A stretch of DNA of 64,000 nucleotides, taken from assembly GCA_022606135.1 (NCBI GenBank), contig JABYQN010000009.1, positions 1,389,001 to 1,453,000 on the forward strand, read 5' to 3'. The notes below the pieces were generated by a model that ran no database searches, was not told the origin of the DNA, and was given only the letters and a program-made list of their open reading frames with translations. This stretch comes from Fomes fomentarius (Eukaryota > Basidiomycota > Agaricomycetes > Polyporales > Polyporaceae). The position numbers and the translations under genes are program-made. Of the stretch, positions 20,784 to 32,070 are shown in pieces (position 1 is the stretch's first letter; the number at the start of each line of letters is the position of its first letter).

Positions 20784-23643
20784 TTACACCCAACCGCGCA
20801 GCTTCACCACAGTCGTCATCACAGTATCTTCCTTGTCTCCTGGCGCGAGTGTCTCTCGTGCATCTTTCAGCTTTTGGCGCCCATCCATGTCGTCCATGTC
20901 AACCCATTCCCGCCATTTCTCCAACTCAGGTGACTCCACGTTGAGCGCCATTACGATGTTCGAGAGGTACGCGAGATCGGACGAGAGCTGAGCAGCGCCA
21001 GCGGGCGTGAGCCTGACGATGCGCGGCAACACCTCCGACGTCAGCTTGGAGACTAGCGAGAGGCCTAGAGACGAGAGCCACGCGGCGGAGACGGCTTCGG
21101 GTGTTAGGATGGGAGGTACTGCCGCGCCACCCGCAGGTGTCGGAGAGGCCTTCAAGGAGAGTGACGATGTCCGACGGGTGTGCGAGAGTGTCGCATCCGG
21201 ATTGGGCGAGGGCTCCGCGAGTCCGCGTAGGAACTCTGCGCTGATGAAGGGGAGGGTCTCGAGCGAGAACGCGAGCGCATCGTCGTCCGCGTAGACTTCA
21301 AACAGTCGCGGAAGGTTGAGCAATCCCTCCGCAACGTGCTGCATAGTGCTGCTGGGCGACAGCGAAAAGGTGGGCACTTGGACTTCACTCAGGGCACTAC
21401 CTCCGGTCAATGGACGCTTGGCCTTGGGATCGCCGGGGGTGGACCAGAGTGATGAAGAAGCATACGAAGCGAGATATTTGTGCAGGGGTGACAGGATTGT
21501 GTCCTGCAATGCCTGTTGGGTTATCTTCGCAAGCTCAGCGATGGCACTGCGAGCACCGAGCAAGAGAGGCGGGGGTGGTGCCAACGAAGGATGAGGGGTG
21601 GCGAAGAGATGCGGCGAGCGTCGGGGATCAGGCGTTGGGGGCGCTGGTGTCAGGAACTCCGCTTTTGACGCCGTCAGCGGCACAGTAGGCTCTGGATCAA
21701 CTTTGTTCAGCAGCTCCTGCAGCTCGGCGGAGTTGAGACTGGATTGCATGAGAAGTTGGATTTTCCCTCTGGTCGCGCCGGTCATGAAGATGCCTGCTGG
21801 GTCACTGCGCTGCTGTCGCAATGAGGCCGAAAACTGGACAAGACTGGCACGCAGCTTTGACTCGAACAGGACCACACGATCGAGAAGGGTTCGAACGGCC
21901 TCCAGGAAGTGCAATAGCGCCTGGATATCCACCCAGTCGTCCGCACTATAATCGAGGTCGGACAGGTCCTCCCCAGAGACAGAAGCAGTCAGTGTTTGAC
22001 CACCTTGTCCACTTCGGCGCGAGATGATCTCTGTTTGAGATGCCTCCGCGAAAGCAGAAAAGAGGTGATCCAAGGACTGAACAAGTCCCAACGCGCCGTA
22101 GCCATGGGTGAACGCAGTGCAGCGCGAGATCGCCTCATCTGCGAGGCTGAAGATATCTACCGCACGTTCTCGGAGCAGGCGAGTGTGGTCGATGCGGCCT
22201 CGTGACTCCGTGGCGAATGTAGCTTTCAGCGCGTCCTCAATCAGTCGCGTCTCAAGCACCGCATAATCAACTTGGAAGTCCACGAATGGTTCGAATAGCT
22301 CCTGGTCCCAGTCGAGCGTAGGAGGGGCGAGTGCGCCTGTACCGCTGATGGAAGCGCGATGGGACCCTATCCTCCGAGTCATGGAGAGCGACATCCGAGC
22401 GGACGAACGGCGCCGCAATCGGCCTGACGAGGGCTCATCGCTGGAGATCGGAGCCGCGTAGCTCACTTTCTCCATGATCTTGTCTGTCGAGACCGCAAGG
22501 TCTTCTGTTGCCCGGTAAGCAGCAATTAATTGAGTCAGGGCAGTAGCACCGTAGTGAGAGGCGAGCGCCTCCAGTCGTTGGGAGAATGACGGCTGTAGTG
22601 CCGATAAGGTGGACGTGATGAGGGCGGATAGGGTAGGACGAGGGTCGGGGAAGATGGCAGGCACGGAGGTCCTCTCGGTTTGTAAAATGTTGAGGAACGA
22701 GGCGTAGAAGGTGGGAAGGAAGGAGGAGAAGGTCAAGGATGACGGTTCGATAGGGGAACTTGTGTCACAATCTCGGAGGTGGACCTGCTGCCACTCTTCA
22801 ACTAGGGGACCGCGCCGTGAGCCATAGTAGTAGTTCCGGAACTCCGACTCTCTCTGGATGTTCGTGAATATAGAGAAATAATTGCGACACACCGCGACGT
22901 CTTGCGAGTTCACAGCGGCAACTAAGGCTGAGCTGAGGGAAGCCTCGAGCTGGTTCTGCAAGCTGACCATGAGGGTCCTCCTGCTCTCGTATTCCGGCGT
23001 GTTTTCGAAAACGACCATGCTCTTGGAAGCCTCCGATAATCTCTCCGCCGCCTTCTCGTAGTTCTTCTCCCCTAATAGAGACGTGACATCGCTCTCGAGT
23101 GTACTCCAGCTCTCTGCTTCACGGAGAACTTCTCGGGTGGCCTCCATGTTCCGCTTGACAGTGTCCAGATAATGTAGCTTCTCCAGAGCGGCATCGGTGT
23201 CGGCGCCGAGGGAGGGCGTGGACTCGGACTCCACCTTGTGTAGAATCCCTTGCAGGGACAACGCGCTTTCGCGCATGAAGTGGAGGTCGTATGTGAGCCG
23301 AGACGCACCGCGAGAGATATCTTCAATGAGGCGATCGACCTCAGCTGAGGTGTCTTCGGAAGCTATCTCCAACACCCCCACCAGATGCGAGACGCGTCGG
23401 TCCAACTCGGTCAAAGCGGATGATCGTTCAGCGTCGCTAGGCTCCTCCGAGACTTCGAGAATGTCATTGATCCACGAAACCACATCCGAGTGTACCTCAA
23501 GGGTACTCAATAGTTCCGAGGAAGAGGCGAAGCCGTCCGATGCAGTCCCATCGAATGGCCTGTGAGTAAGCGTTCAGGACTTCAATAACGAAACGTGAAA
23601 ATTGAGGACCTTTTGCTCACTGTCCAGAGCTTCCTGTTGACAT
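20784..23643 (-). CDS. COG7: Conserved oligomeric Golgi complex subunit 7
   Basis: Two exons: 23643-23621 (a 23-nt first exon) and 23559-20784; 2799 nt, 932 residues. The long exon carries the COG7 signature: VVSWINDILEVSEEP near the N-terminus, a coiled-coil opening region (SHLVGVLEIASEDTSAEVDRL), RLTYDLHFMRESALSLQGIL, and KNYEKAAERLSEASKSM. COG7 is a lobe B subunit of the COG tethering complex, needed for retrograde vesicle traffic and correct location of glycosyltransferases in the Golgi. The start was chosen by splicing MSTGSSGQ onto PFDGTASDGF, because the large open frame begins at TTG. Diverges from the eIF3g gene over a 254-bp shared region. Confidence 0.9.
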
Positions 23644-23897
23644 GGCGGCCAAAGCTAATCGACAACGGGTTCCGCGCGCGTGGAACTTAGAGTCAAGTTA
23701 CAGTGGGTCTGATCAACAACGGCGTGACATCGACGGGGTAGTGAATATATGTGACTAAGGTCGTGACGCTTGTAGAAGTTTCCTTATGTGACAGAGTTAA
23801 TGCTGCGCCATTAATAAGTGACCATCCGTCACAGTCGTGACCGACTCAGATTTTCGCTTGGCCCTGAGGGGGACCAGCACTTGCTTCAACCCTCACT
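23644..23897. promoter_or_regulatory. Shared divergent promoter region, COG7 / eIF3g
   Basis: Only 254 bp separates the two start codons, so both promoters and leaders must lie here. No TATA box is obvious, in keeping with two housekeeping genes. Confidence 0.55.
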
Positions 23898-25119
23898 ATG
23901 GCTACTACCACGTACGCTGCCCGTTTGTTTCCAATCTACGATGCATTGCTCACGTTCATGCACTTGATAGGGCAATAAAAACATCCTGGGCGGACGAGGT
24001 TGATGATATCGGTGTGTCAGGTATGTCTTCCCCACATCTCTACGAAGGCTCATATAAAACCTTCTCAGAGCAGCCTAAGGGTGAAGATTATGTCGATGAA
24101 AACGGGGTCCGTACCACTGTGGAATACACTGTCAACGATGATGGAAAGAAAGTGAAGGTGCGCAGCATAATCTTTGTTGATACACGCTGATTGTGCTCAG
24201 ACCGCGCATATCTCTCCCCAGATCACCCGTAAAATCAAGAGAGTACTCCAAAAGGCAGTTGTTGACCACAGTGTTGCGGAGCGCAAGAATTGGGCGAAGT
24301 TCGGTCAAGAGAAGGGGAACAAGCCAGGGCCAGATCGTGCTACTACGACCGTTGGAGAGAACGTATTCTTGAAGCTGAGCGCCGGGAACAAGGTGTGTAC
24401 ACCAAGCTCCGCATATAATGCAATGTTCAGACGGCCGTGCTTTCGTCAGGCTGCCGCGCAGGACCAAACCGCCGAACAGGCTGTGAAGTCCACCCTTGCG
24501 AAGGCCGGCGCGGGCAAGGTAGTCTGTCGCTTGTGCAAGGGCGATCACTTTACTGCAAAATGCCCCTACAAGGACTCACTGAACGGTTTGGAGGGTGCCG
24601 GTGAGTTTCCTTGACATCTGTTACATGGCTATAGGCCTTAACAGGCTTGCAGAGACCCCACCATTCGGCGTCGACGATACTGGTACTCCCGCAGAACCCG
24701 CTGCCGCTGCTCCCGCAGCAAGCAGTGGTGGCAAGTATGTCCCACCATCTATGCGGGGGGCGCGCGGCCCTGGAGAGTCAATGTCTCGACCAGGTGGCAA
24801 TCGAGACGATCTGCCAACGTTGCGTGTCACGAACATCTCCGAGGACACTCAGGAGAACGACCTCCGGGATCTGTTCGGCACTTTTGGCCGCATCGCCCGC
24901 GTGTATGTTGGACGCGATCGCGAGACAGGTGCGGGCAAAGGTTTCGCGTTTGTCAGTTTCGAGGAGAAGGCGGTCGCCCAGCGTGCAATGGAGAAGATGC
25001 ATGGATTTGGTTACGATAACCTCATTCTCAACATCCAGTGGTCGCGTACGTGATATGTTTCACTATTCGTGGCGATGGTAGAATCTGACGGTATCACAGA
25101 ACCGAGGGAGCAAAGATGA
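23898..25119 (+). CDS. TIF35: Translation initiation factor eIF3 subunit g
   Basis: Seven exons: 23898-23911, 23971-24011, 24069-24157, 24222-24392, 24450-24600, 24653-25045 and 25100-25119; 292 residues. N-terminal SWADEVDD, then KVKITRKIKRVLQ and VAERKNWAKFGQEKG, a CCHC zinc knuckle (CRLCKGDHFTAKC), an Ala/Pro linker with GGKYVPPSMR, and a C-terminal RRM with RNP2 (LRVTNIS) and RNP1 (KGFAFVSF), ending NIQWSQPREQR. eIF3g binds eIF3i and mRNA, and promotes scanning and reinitiation on 40S subunits. The first and last coding exons are 14 and 20 nt. Every splice junction keeps frame and leaves conserved text uninterrupted. Confidence 0.93.
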
Positions 25120-26044
25120 GAATCTGCATGACGCCACGATATCATTTCCTTGGATGTTCCATGTTGTATCAATACATCCTGCTCGTTGCTGTTGTAATTG
25201 TGCCCTAGTTCTCACTGAGTACGATCGGATTCCAGGGAACTACCCCTGCAGGGGCACGTTTCTTCGTGTATATCTGCCGGATAGCGGTCACTAAGTTGTC
25301 CAGCTTGTAGTCAACTTCATCCTTGGAGCAGTTATACGATCAACGTCTGTTCGACAAATTGCGCCTCTTGTCTTGGTATGTGGGCGTATCGCATTCTCAT
25401 AGTAAATTTTCGCAAGCTTACGCGTTTCAGAGTGTGGTATTGATTGATACCCAGATTGGTTGTTCTCGCCTGAGAATGATACATGATAGATTCATTGAAG
25501 TTACGTGTTCGACGCACTATATGACTTCTGCCGGATGCAGTCCCTCACTGCAGAAGACGCAATTCATGTACGTAGTCGTTGTTCCTATACATCGGCATCA
25601 GGTTCGCGAGGTGCCCTACTTATCAACGCATCTGCGTTTTGTATGTCTCCTGCGATCAGCCTAGTTGTGGCCATGTCCACTGGCATGTCAGTGAGTATTT
25701 ATCATTACGCTGTCGTCGCTGCTTCTTGCAGGGAAGGTGCGGAGGCGCATGTCATCCGGCACGTTCCTTGCTCCGAGGGAGGGTCTCACGCGCATATCCC
25801 TCGGCCCTTTTCTACACCGAAGATTTGTCCAAGCATCTCCAGTGGCACTGTAAACCTATTCACAAGCCCACTCCGTTGGTTCATAATTGGGTTGGGTTGT
25901 GTTCGCGTCGTAACTTTGGGACATGTGGTCCTAATCATGATAGACGAGAAGTATGCCGGAAGCTGAAATTCTCATTCTAGCTCCTTGCAATCGCCGGGGG
26001 ATCGGGGGCGCGCTGTGCAATACCGTTATAAATCGAATGAACAT
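25120..26044. other. Intergenic, no gene recognised
   Basis: About 925 bp upstream of the multi-pass membrane protein. Open frames at 25505-25966 and 25579-25980 overlap in different frames and resemble no family I know; I treat them as non-coding. Confidence 0.4.
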
Positions 26045-27353
26045 ATGGACCTGGGGAAACCTCCCTTTGAGACGCACTGCGCCTTTGCTCGAATCGCACT
26101 CATGGCAGGGTCGCTCTTTCAGAACTCGTATTACGTGGTCATTATCATCGATGCGATCCTATATGGTCGGTCATGACACTTTTTCCCTTCGAGGTCACAT
26201 TGACTAATGTGCGTGTACAGGGATCATTCTCATGCTTTACTTCATGACCGTGATGCAGATCCTCGAGCTCCGGAAGCGCACTACTATGGACAAGTTCATG
26301 ATGGGCTTCAGCACTATACTGCTCATTCTGAACACAATCTATTGGACCACGCAAGCGTATTTCGGGCAGATAATGTGGATCATACACTCCGATTATCCTG
26401 GCGGGAACGACGCCTATGCAAGCGCGTTCTCTTCAGTGTGGTACCAGACCTGGGGAACCACAGCGTGTGTTGCGAGTAATCTGATGAGTGATGCACTTTT
26501 GGTCAGTCCTCGCCTCGTATTCTTCCTCAAGTGTCCGTGGTTCGAAGTCTGACTGAGGTGTAGATTTGGAGGTGCTTTGTGATCTGGAATAGTAGGCGTG
26601 CCATCATTCTACCCGCCATCATCTGGCTCACATCTTTGGGTGTGTCTCCCTTGTGTCATATTGCTACGATGTTGCCGCCTTCTCACGGATAGTATCATAG
26701 TCTTCTCCATCGGGCTATTGTACGGCTCGGGAAGGCCCAACGGAGACTACTTCGCAGGTCTTGCGGCTATCTTCGTAAACGCCTACACTGCCTCAACATC
26801 CGCATTCAATATCCTCGTCACTGGTCTCATCTGTGGCCGCATCATCTATATTGGTAGATGCATGCGAGGTTATTACGGGGCAGACACGCAAATCTACACA
26901 GGGACCGTGGCGATCGTGGTGGAGTCCGCGTTTCCCTTCACGATCTTCAGCATTGTGTATCTGATCACCTACGCGATCGGGACCGACATCGCCTATGCGT
27001 TTTCGTTCTACGCGATGTTTACGGTAAGCAACCTGCATTGATCCGCTACCTGGTCTCTTTGCTGATCTCGGACGACTGTCACGGTTTTGCTGCCCCCGAA
27101 GTGCATATCACCCCTGATGATCACTGTGCGCGTCCTTTCAAGAAGAGCCTGGACAAGAGAATCGGGCACACTGTTCACAAGCACCATCAGCTACCGGGGG
27201 CAGACAGACGTTGTCCCAACCGACGCGGATACCGATATAGACGTGGTAGAGAAGCGACCGCCGGAGCCAGCACAAAAGCTTGTCAGCACGTCGGTACAGA
27301 GTCGGCGCGACACCGCGCAGCAAGACGCCGATATTATCAGCCTTCCAGTGTAA
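26045..27353 (+). CDS. Multi-pass membrane protein, basidiomycete family of unknown function
   Basis: Five exons: 26045-26165, 26221-26501, 26564-26643, 26693-27023 and 27102-27353; 354 residues. About seven hydrophobic helices can be read: VVIIIDAILYGIILMLYF, FSTILLILNTIYWTTQAYFG, the region after ACVASNLMSDALLIWRCFVIW, AIILPAIIWLTSLGVIIVFS, FNILVTGLICGRIIYIG, FPFTIFSIVYLITYAIG and CISPLMITVRVL, then a polar cytoplasmic tail rich in Asp, Gln and Ser. The pattern DALLIWRCFVIWNSRR is common to a large, uncharacterised agaricomycete seven-helix family; a receptor-like role is often guessed but unproven. The last intron ends at CCCGAAG, a weak but frame-consistent acceptor. Confidence 0.75.
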
Positions 27354-27629
27354 CGGCTTAGTGCTAGCTATTCATGTAGTGGTAGTCTTTCGTTGGTGAC
27401 TTGTAATGCTTCAGGTCCGGGTCCATGTACATCAAGTGTAGTCGATGGAGCTCTTCCTCTCCACCGCCTGGTCAGTAGAATCCTCGGGACTAACAAATTC
27501 TGGGAGGACGAGCAATGCGTAAAAGAAGGTTCGCCCGTCGCGCCATCACCGGCGCTGGCTCGTTGAAGTCTCTCCGAGTCGGCACAGTGGCGTTGAATAG
27601 TACGACTCTGCCCAGATTACTGTTCAACC

Positions 27630-29700
27630 GTACTCAGTTTTTGAACCGGTGTGCGTGCCGATCTTGTTACACATCAAAAGCGAGAGTGAATTCGGCCGAG
27701 CATATGAATAACGTCGCGGTACCTGTACCCACAGTAGACACTACAGCCGTCGTCTTTACTGATGCTGTATTGATGTTCGTCGACAAAGTTCAACACCAAT
27801 GTCAGAAAGATGAAAGCGTGTCGAGTTTTGCAGCCACAAGGAATGAGAGTAGCCAAGTCCGAAACGGGTTTTGTCGGATCCGGAGCAAAAAGAAGCGCTG
27901 AGCGTCGTGACTACGGTAGATTCCCGGCTGCGGTAGTACTTAATGGATGGCAACTCTGAGTCTCGACAACCACCACTCAGCGACGCTCTGCACTGAAGCT
28001 TGCAAGCCGTATGTTTTACACCAATCCTATACTGGTTGCCGTGTTGATGAGGGGACAGACTACGTCCTCCGAGTCAACATACTATAAATACAGGCTTCCC
28101 TGGACGGTGGGATCGTAACGCATTTCATAGCCAAGGTTGCAATCAGTATTGCTGGGACAGGGCCAGTGTAAGTAATCGACACGTATCAAATACATTGCTT
28201 AATACGTCCGAATGAAGGATGTCTACTATTCATTCGTTACCAGACAAACTCCTCGTCTATATCTTCCGCGATGTCCAACCAAACTCGGCGCGCGACATCC
28301 TGCTCACCCACGTCTGCGTTCGCTGGCGCGCCATACTTATCAACGCTCCCGAGTTCTGGGTCGATATCCTCGCAACTCCAAACGTCATCACCTACTCCGA
28401 CCGCATGCACGAGGATTACACCCTGTGGCACACCTTCGTCAACCGCACGCAGCCACGGTCGTTCTCGCTTTCTCTCCAGTGGAAGGACGTCAATCTCCTT
28501 GACACAATTCCTCTCCATCTCTCTCGCATTGCTTCGCTCTCCTTAAGTTACGATGGCCGTTGCCCTGATGATATCATAAAAGTATACCGGCTTGGTATGC
28601 CGACTCTGGTCAGCCTTCGCTGCGCCTCCAAGACCTCGTACAAATCATTTTCCATCCCGGAATACCAAGACGACCTCTCCGAACGGTTTCCCCGCCTATG
28701 TCAGCTCGAGATCTTCGGCACCTTCACACCCAAGATCGCACTGCGCACGTTCACGAGCATGACCATTGCCCACGGGTACCTCACCTTCGCCGACCTCCTC
28801 TCCGGCCTGACCAATTGTCCACTTCTCGAGTATCTCAATCTGCAACATCTCACAGCACGCGACCGTCCCCCGTACGCCACCGATGTCTACCTCCCGCGCT
28901 TACGACAGTGGACGATGCGCGATGAGGGCACAAACAGTGACTGGGTGTATGCGATGTTCCGGCACATCTCTTGCGCGCCCGCGACACGCGTCAGTGTACA
29001 ATGCCAGGCAGAGCTCAGAAATCACCGCTTGCTCGCGAGCGTCCGCAGAGTGCCTGTCGTCCCTCACGAAGCTGTCGGTGAAGTGCGAGATTGACCGCAG
29101 GGAGTCGGACAAGGAAGAGTACCAGGACCCCGGTCTGTCTCGCCTCCTGACCCTGGACGGCTAGGCGGGCGATGCGAAGCGGATCTCGCTCCAGCTGAAG
29201 GATGCGAAGTGGGACGAGAGGACTGGACCGACGGGCGAGTCCCAAATCCTCTGCGACCTCTTCGATGCAATCGCCGTCGCGCCGTTGACCGACCTTGAGA
29301 TGTTCTTTGACCCGAGCTGCGTGGAGGTGCGGCAGGTGGATTGGGAGCGCGTGTTTGTTTCTTCGCCCGGGATTGTGTCCTTGGCGGTGGTCGTCAATTC
29401 GTGCAGCACCCTCTTGGAGGCGCTAGCTCATGAGGCTGAGCTGCGATTGCCTATCTTGGAGAGCTTGGACGTGACGTACAGCGACGGTGAAGATGTGCAT
29501 GCGTTGCTGGTATCGACGATTGAACGTCGGGCGTCGCGGGGCCTGGCTCTGAAACGCCTAAAGCTCTGGTGTTTTACGGACGATGCTCCGATGTCGGAGT
29601 CATACCTTGCGCGACTACAAGCTCTTGTCACCGACGATGGGATTTGAAGATTATGGTGAGAGGAAGGTGCGTCCAGTCGATCCCTCATCAATCACGATTA
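27630..29700 (+). repeat. Tandem duplication unit 1 (F-box copy 1 and its upstream region)
   Basis: Paired with 30000-32070 at an offset of about 2.36 kb. Shared upstream blocks include TTGAACCGGT...GATCTTGTTACACATCAAAAG, AGTCAGAAAGATGA, GTCCGAAACGGG, ACAGGCTTCCCTGGAC and CAGGGCCAGTGTAAGTAA. The coding part and the early 3' flank match as well. Boundaries are approximate. Confidence 0.75.
28219..29647 (+). pseudogene. F-box protein pseudogene (tandem copy 1)
   Basis: Starts MSTIHSLPDKLLVYIFRDVQ with an F-box (ARDILLTHVCVRWRAILINA) and stays in step with the intact copy at 30577 for about 280 codons. It then carries a 5-nt net deletion near 29046-29052 that shifts the frame after CQAELRNHRLLASVR. 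In the next frame LTLDGY is cut by a TAG at 29161-29163, where the intact copy has TAC. The C-terminal third remains readable to 29647. Neither lesion is in a homopolymer, unlike the frame breaks elsewhere in this window, so this copy is genuinely dead or makes only a shortened protein of about 290 residues. Confidence 0.85.
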
Positions 29701-29999
29701 CACCGAGGATGGACTTCACCACTAACATTTTCGTTTTATTGCTGGTGCGCAGACCCTGAGATTCTGATGTTGTAGTTGCTCAGCGTCGTGTGTATGGATA
29801 GTACTACTTCGACTCTATGAACTCACCAACAGGGAGTTCCTCGTCGTATGCCCAGGCTTTTCACATGTGAGAGAGCAACTTTGTACTTTGAGACGGTTCC
29901 TCGTGCCGTAGAGTGCCATGATATGTACAGAAATTGTTGTGAGAGTTTCGGCAGACTTAATCGTCTCTCCACGTGTCAACTTGTTGATTGTCTACAAAT

Positions 30000-32070
30000 T
30001 ATTGCCCTTCCACCTTGGTTCAATGGTTGAACCGGTTTCTGATCTTGTTACACATCAAAAGAAAAGCCAGTCTAAATCAACTTACAGGTGGGGGTGCCAG
30101 TGAATTCGCGTTTCGCAAGGACGTTTCTCGTAGGCATCGATGTCAACGTTCAATTCATCATCGAATGAAGTCAGAAAGATGATAGCATGTCAATCATACT
30201 TGCAGCCACAAGTACTGAGTCCGAAACGGGCTTTGTGTAGTTCCGGATTTGGAAGCAAGAGAAAGCGCTTCGGATCGTCCACATGTTGGATGGCAACTCG
30301 ACAAAATCACTCACTCACCGACACTGTGACTCTGCACTGAGGTTCATACTTCCTGCATTGAAGTCAGTTCGTATGTTCCACATCTATCCTATACTAACGT
30401 TGCCGTGTTCCAGACTACCTCCCCATCATAGGTATGAACACAGGCTTCCCTGGACTGTGGAATCACCAGTGGCACTTCAATACCAAGGTTGCAATCCGAA
30501 TCATTGCGGTAGCGCAGGGCCAGTGTAAGTAACAGACACATATCGAAGAAACTGCAAGACTACATCCGAATGAAGGATGTCCATTATTCATTCGTTACCG
30601 AACGAACTCCTCGTCTATATCTTCCGCGATGTCCAGTCAAACTCGGCGCGCGACGTCCTCCTCACCCACGTCTGCGTCCGCTGGCGCGCCGTCCTTATCA
30701 ATGCTTCCGAATTTTGGGTGGCTATTCTCGCAACTCCAAATGTCATCACCTACTCCGACCGCAGGCACAAGAACTACACCCTGTGGCACACCTTCGTCAA
30801 TCGCACGCAGCCACGGACGTTCTCGCTTTCTCTCCAGTGGATGGACGTCAATCTTCTTGACACGATCCCCCTCCATCTCTCCCGAATCACTTCGCTCTGC
30901 TTGAGTTACGATGGCAGTTGCCCTGATGATATCATGAAGGTGTATCAGCTTAACATGCCGGCTCTGGTCAGCCTCCGCTGCACTTCCAAGTTCTCGTACA
31001 CACCAATTTCCATCCCGGAACACCAAGAAAACCTCTCCGAACGGTTTCCTCGCCTACGCGAGCTCGACATTTTCGGCACCTTCTTCACACCCAAGATCGC
31101 ACTGCGCACGCTCACGAGCATGACCATCACCCACGGGTACCTCACCTTCGCCGACCTCCTCTCCGGCCTGAAGAACTGTCGACGACTCGAGTATCTCAAT
31201 CTGCAACATCTCACAGCACGCGACCGTCCCCCGTACGCGAGCAACGTCCGCCTCCCGCGCCTGCGGCAGTGGACGATGAGCGACGATGGCACCAAGAGCC
31301 ACTGGGTGTACGCGATGTTCCGGCACATCTCTTGCGCGCCCACGACACGAGTCAGCGTGCAATGCCAGGCGGAGCTCAGGAAGCGCCGCTTGCTCGCTCG
31401 CGTCCGCCTCCCAAAGTGCCTGTCGTCCCTCACGAAGCTGTCGGTGAAGTGCGAGATTGACCTGGAATGCGAAAGCAGGGACTGGGACATAGCAGGGTTC
31501 CACGATACATCTCGCGACAGGCTCCGACTAACTCTGGACGGCTACGCGGGCGATGCTAAGCGCGTCTCCCTCCAGCTGAAGGATGCGAAGTGGGACGAGA
31601 GGACTGGACCGACGGGCGAGTCCCAGGTGCTCTGCGACCTCTTCTATGCGATCGCCGTCGCGCCGTTGACCGACCTTGAGATGTTCTTCGAACCGAGCTG
31701 CGTGGAGGTACTGCAGGCGGATTGGGAGCGCGTGTTTGTTTCCTCACCCGGGATTGTGTCCTTGGCGGTGGTCGTCAATTCGTTCCGCACCCTCTTGGAG
31801 GCGCTGGCTCATGAGGCTGAGCTGCGGTTGCCTATCTTGGAGAGCTTGGACGTGACGTACGGCGACGGTGAAGATGTGCATGAGTTGCTGGTGTCGACGA
31901 TCGAACGTCGGGCGTCTCGGGGCCTCGCGTTGAAACGCCTGAAGCTCTGGTGTTTTACGGACGATGCTCCGATGTCGGAGTCGCAGCTTGCGCGGCTGAA
32001 GGCTCTTGTCACCGATGTTGTGATCTGAAGGTTGTGGCACCAGTGTCTAGTCAATTCCCTCGTCGATCAC
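30000..32070 (+). repeat. Tandem duplication unit 2 (F-box copy 2 and its upstream region)
   Basis: Second unit of the tandem pair described at 27630-29700. Coding identity is high; the upstream non-coding part matches in blocks separated by small insertions and deletions, so the duplication is not recent. Confidence 0.75.
30577..32028 (+). CDS. F-box protein (intact tandem copy 2)
   Basis: Single exon, 483 codons from ATG 30577. The F-box is at residues 3-45 (HSLPNELLVYIFRDV and ARDVLLTHVCVRWRAVLINA), followed by the long, weakly repetitive leucine-rich region of agaricomycete F-box proteins (LLDTIPLHLSRITSLCLSYD, LSGLKNCRRLEYLNLQHL, LTDLEMFFEPSCVEV, LRLPILESLDVTY). Probable substrate adaptor of an SCF ubiquitin ligase; target unknown. 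An upstream ATG at 30570 is out of frame. Such families expand and decay quickly in mushrooms, and the dead neighbour 2.4 kb upstream fits that behaviour. Confidence 0.85.
   Translation: MSIIHSLPNELLVYIFRDVQSNSARDVLLTHVCVRWRAVLINASEFWVAILATPNVITYSDRRHKNYTLWHTFVNRTQPRTFSLSLQWMDVNLLDTIPLHLSRITSLCLSYDGSCPDDIMKVYQLNMPALVSLRCTSKFSYTPISIPEHQENLSERFPRLRELDIFGTFFTPKIALRTLTSMTITHGYLTFADLLSGLKNCRRLEYLNLQHLTARDRPPYASNVRLPRLRQWTMSDDGTKSHWVYAMFRHISCAPTTRVSVQCQAELRKRRLLARVRLPKCLSSLTKLSVKCEIDLECESRDWDIAGFHDTSRDRLRLTLDGYAGDAKRVSLQLKDAKWDERTGPTGESQVLCDLFYAIAVAPLTDLEMFFEPSCVEVLQADWERVFVSSPGIVSLAVVVNSFRTLLEALAHEAELRLPILESLDVTYGDGEDVHELLVSTIERRASRGLALKRLKLWCFTDDAPMSESQLARLKALVTDVVI

Noticed and set aside
27515..27901. 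128-codon frame upstream of F-box copy 1
   Set aside because: The same DNA is repeated upstream of copy 2, where the frame is not kept, so it is duplicated non-coding sequence.
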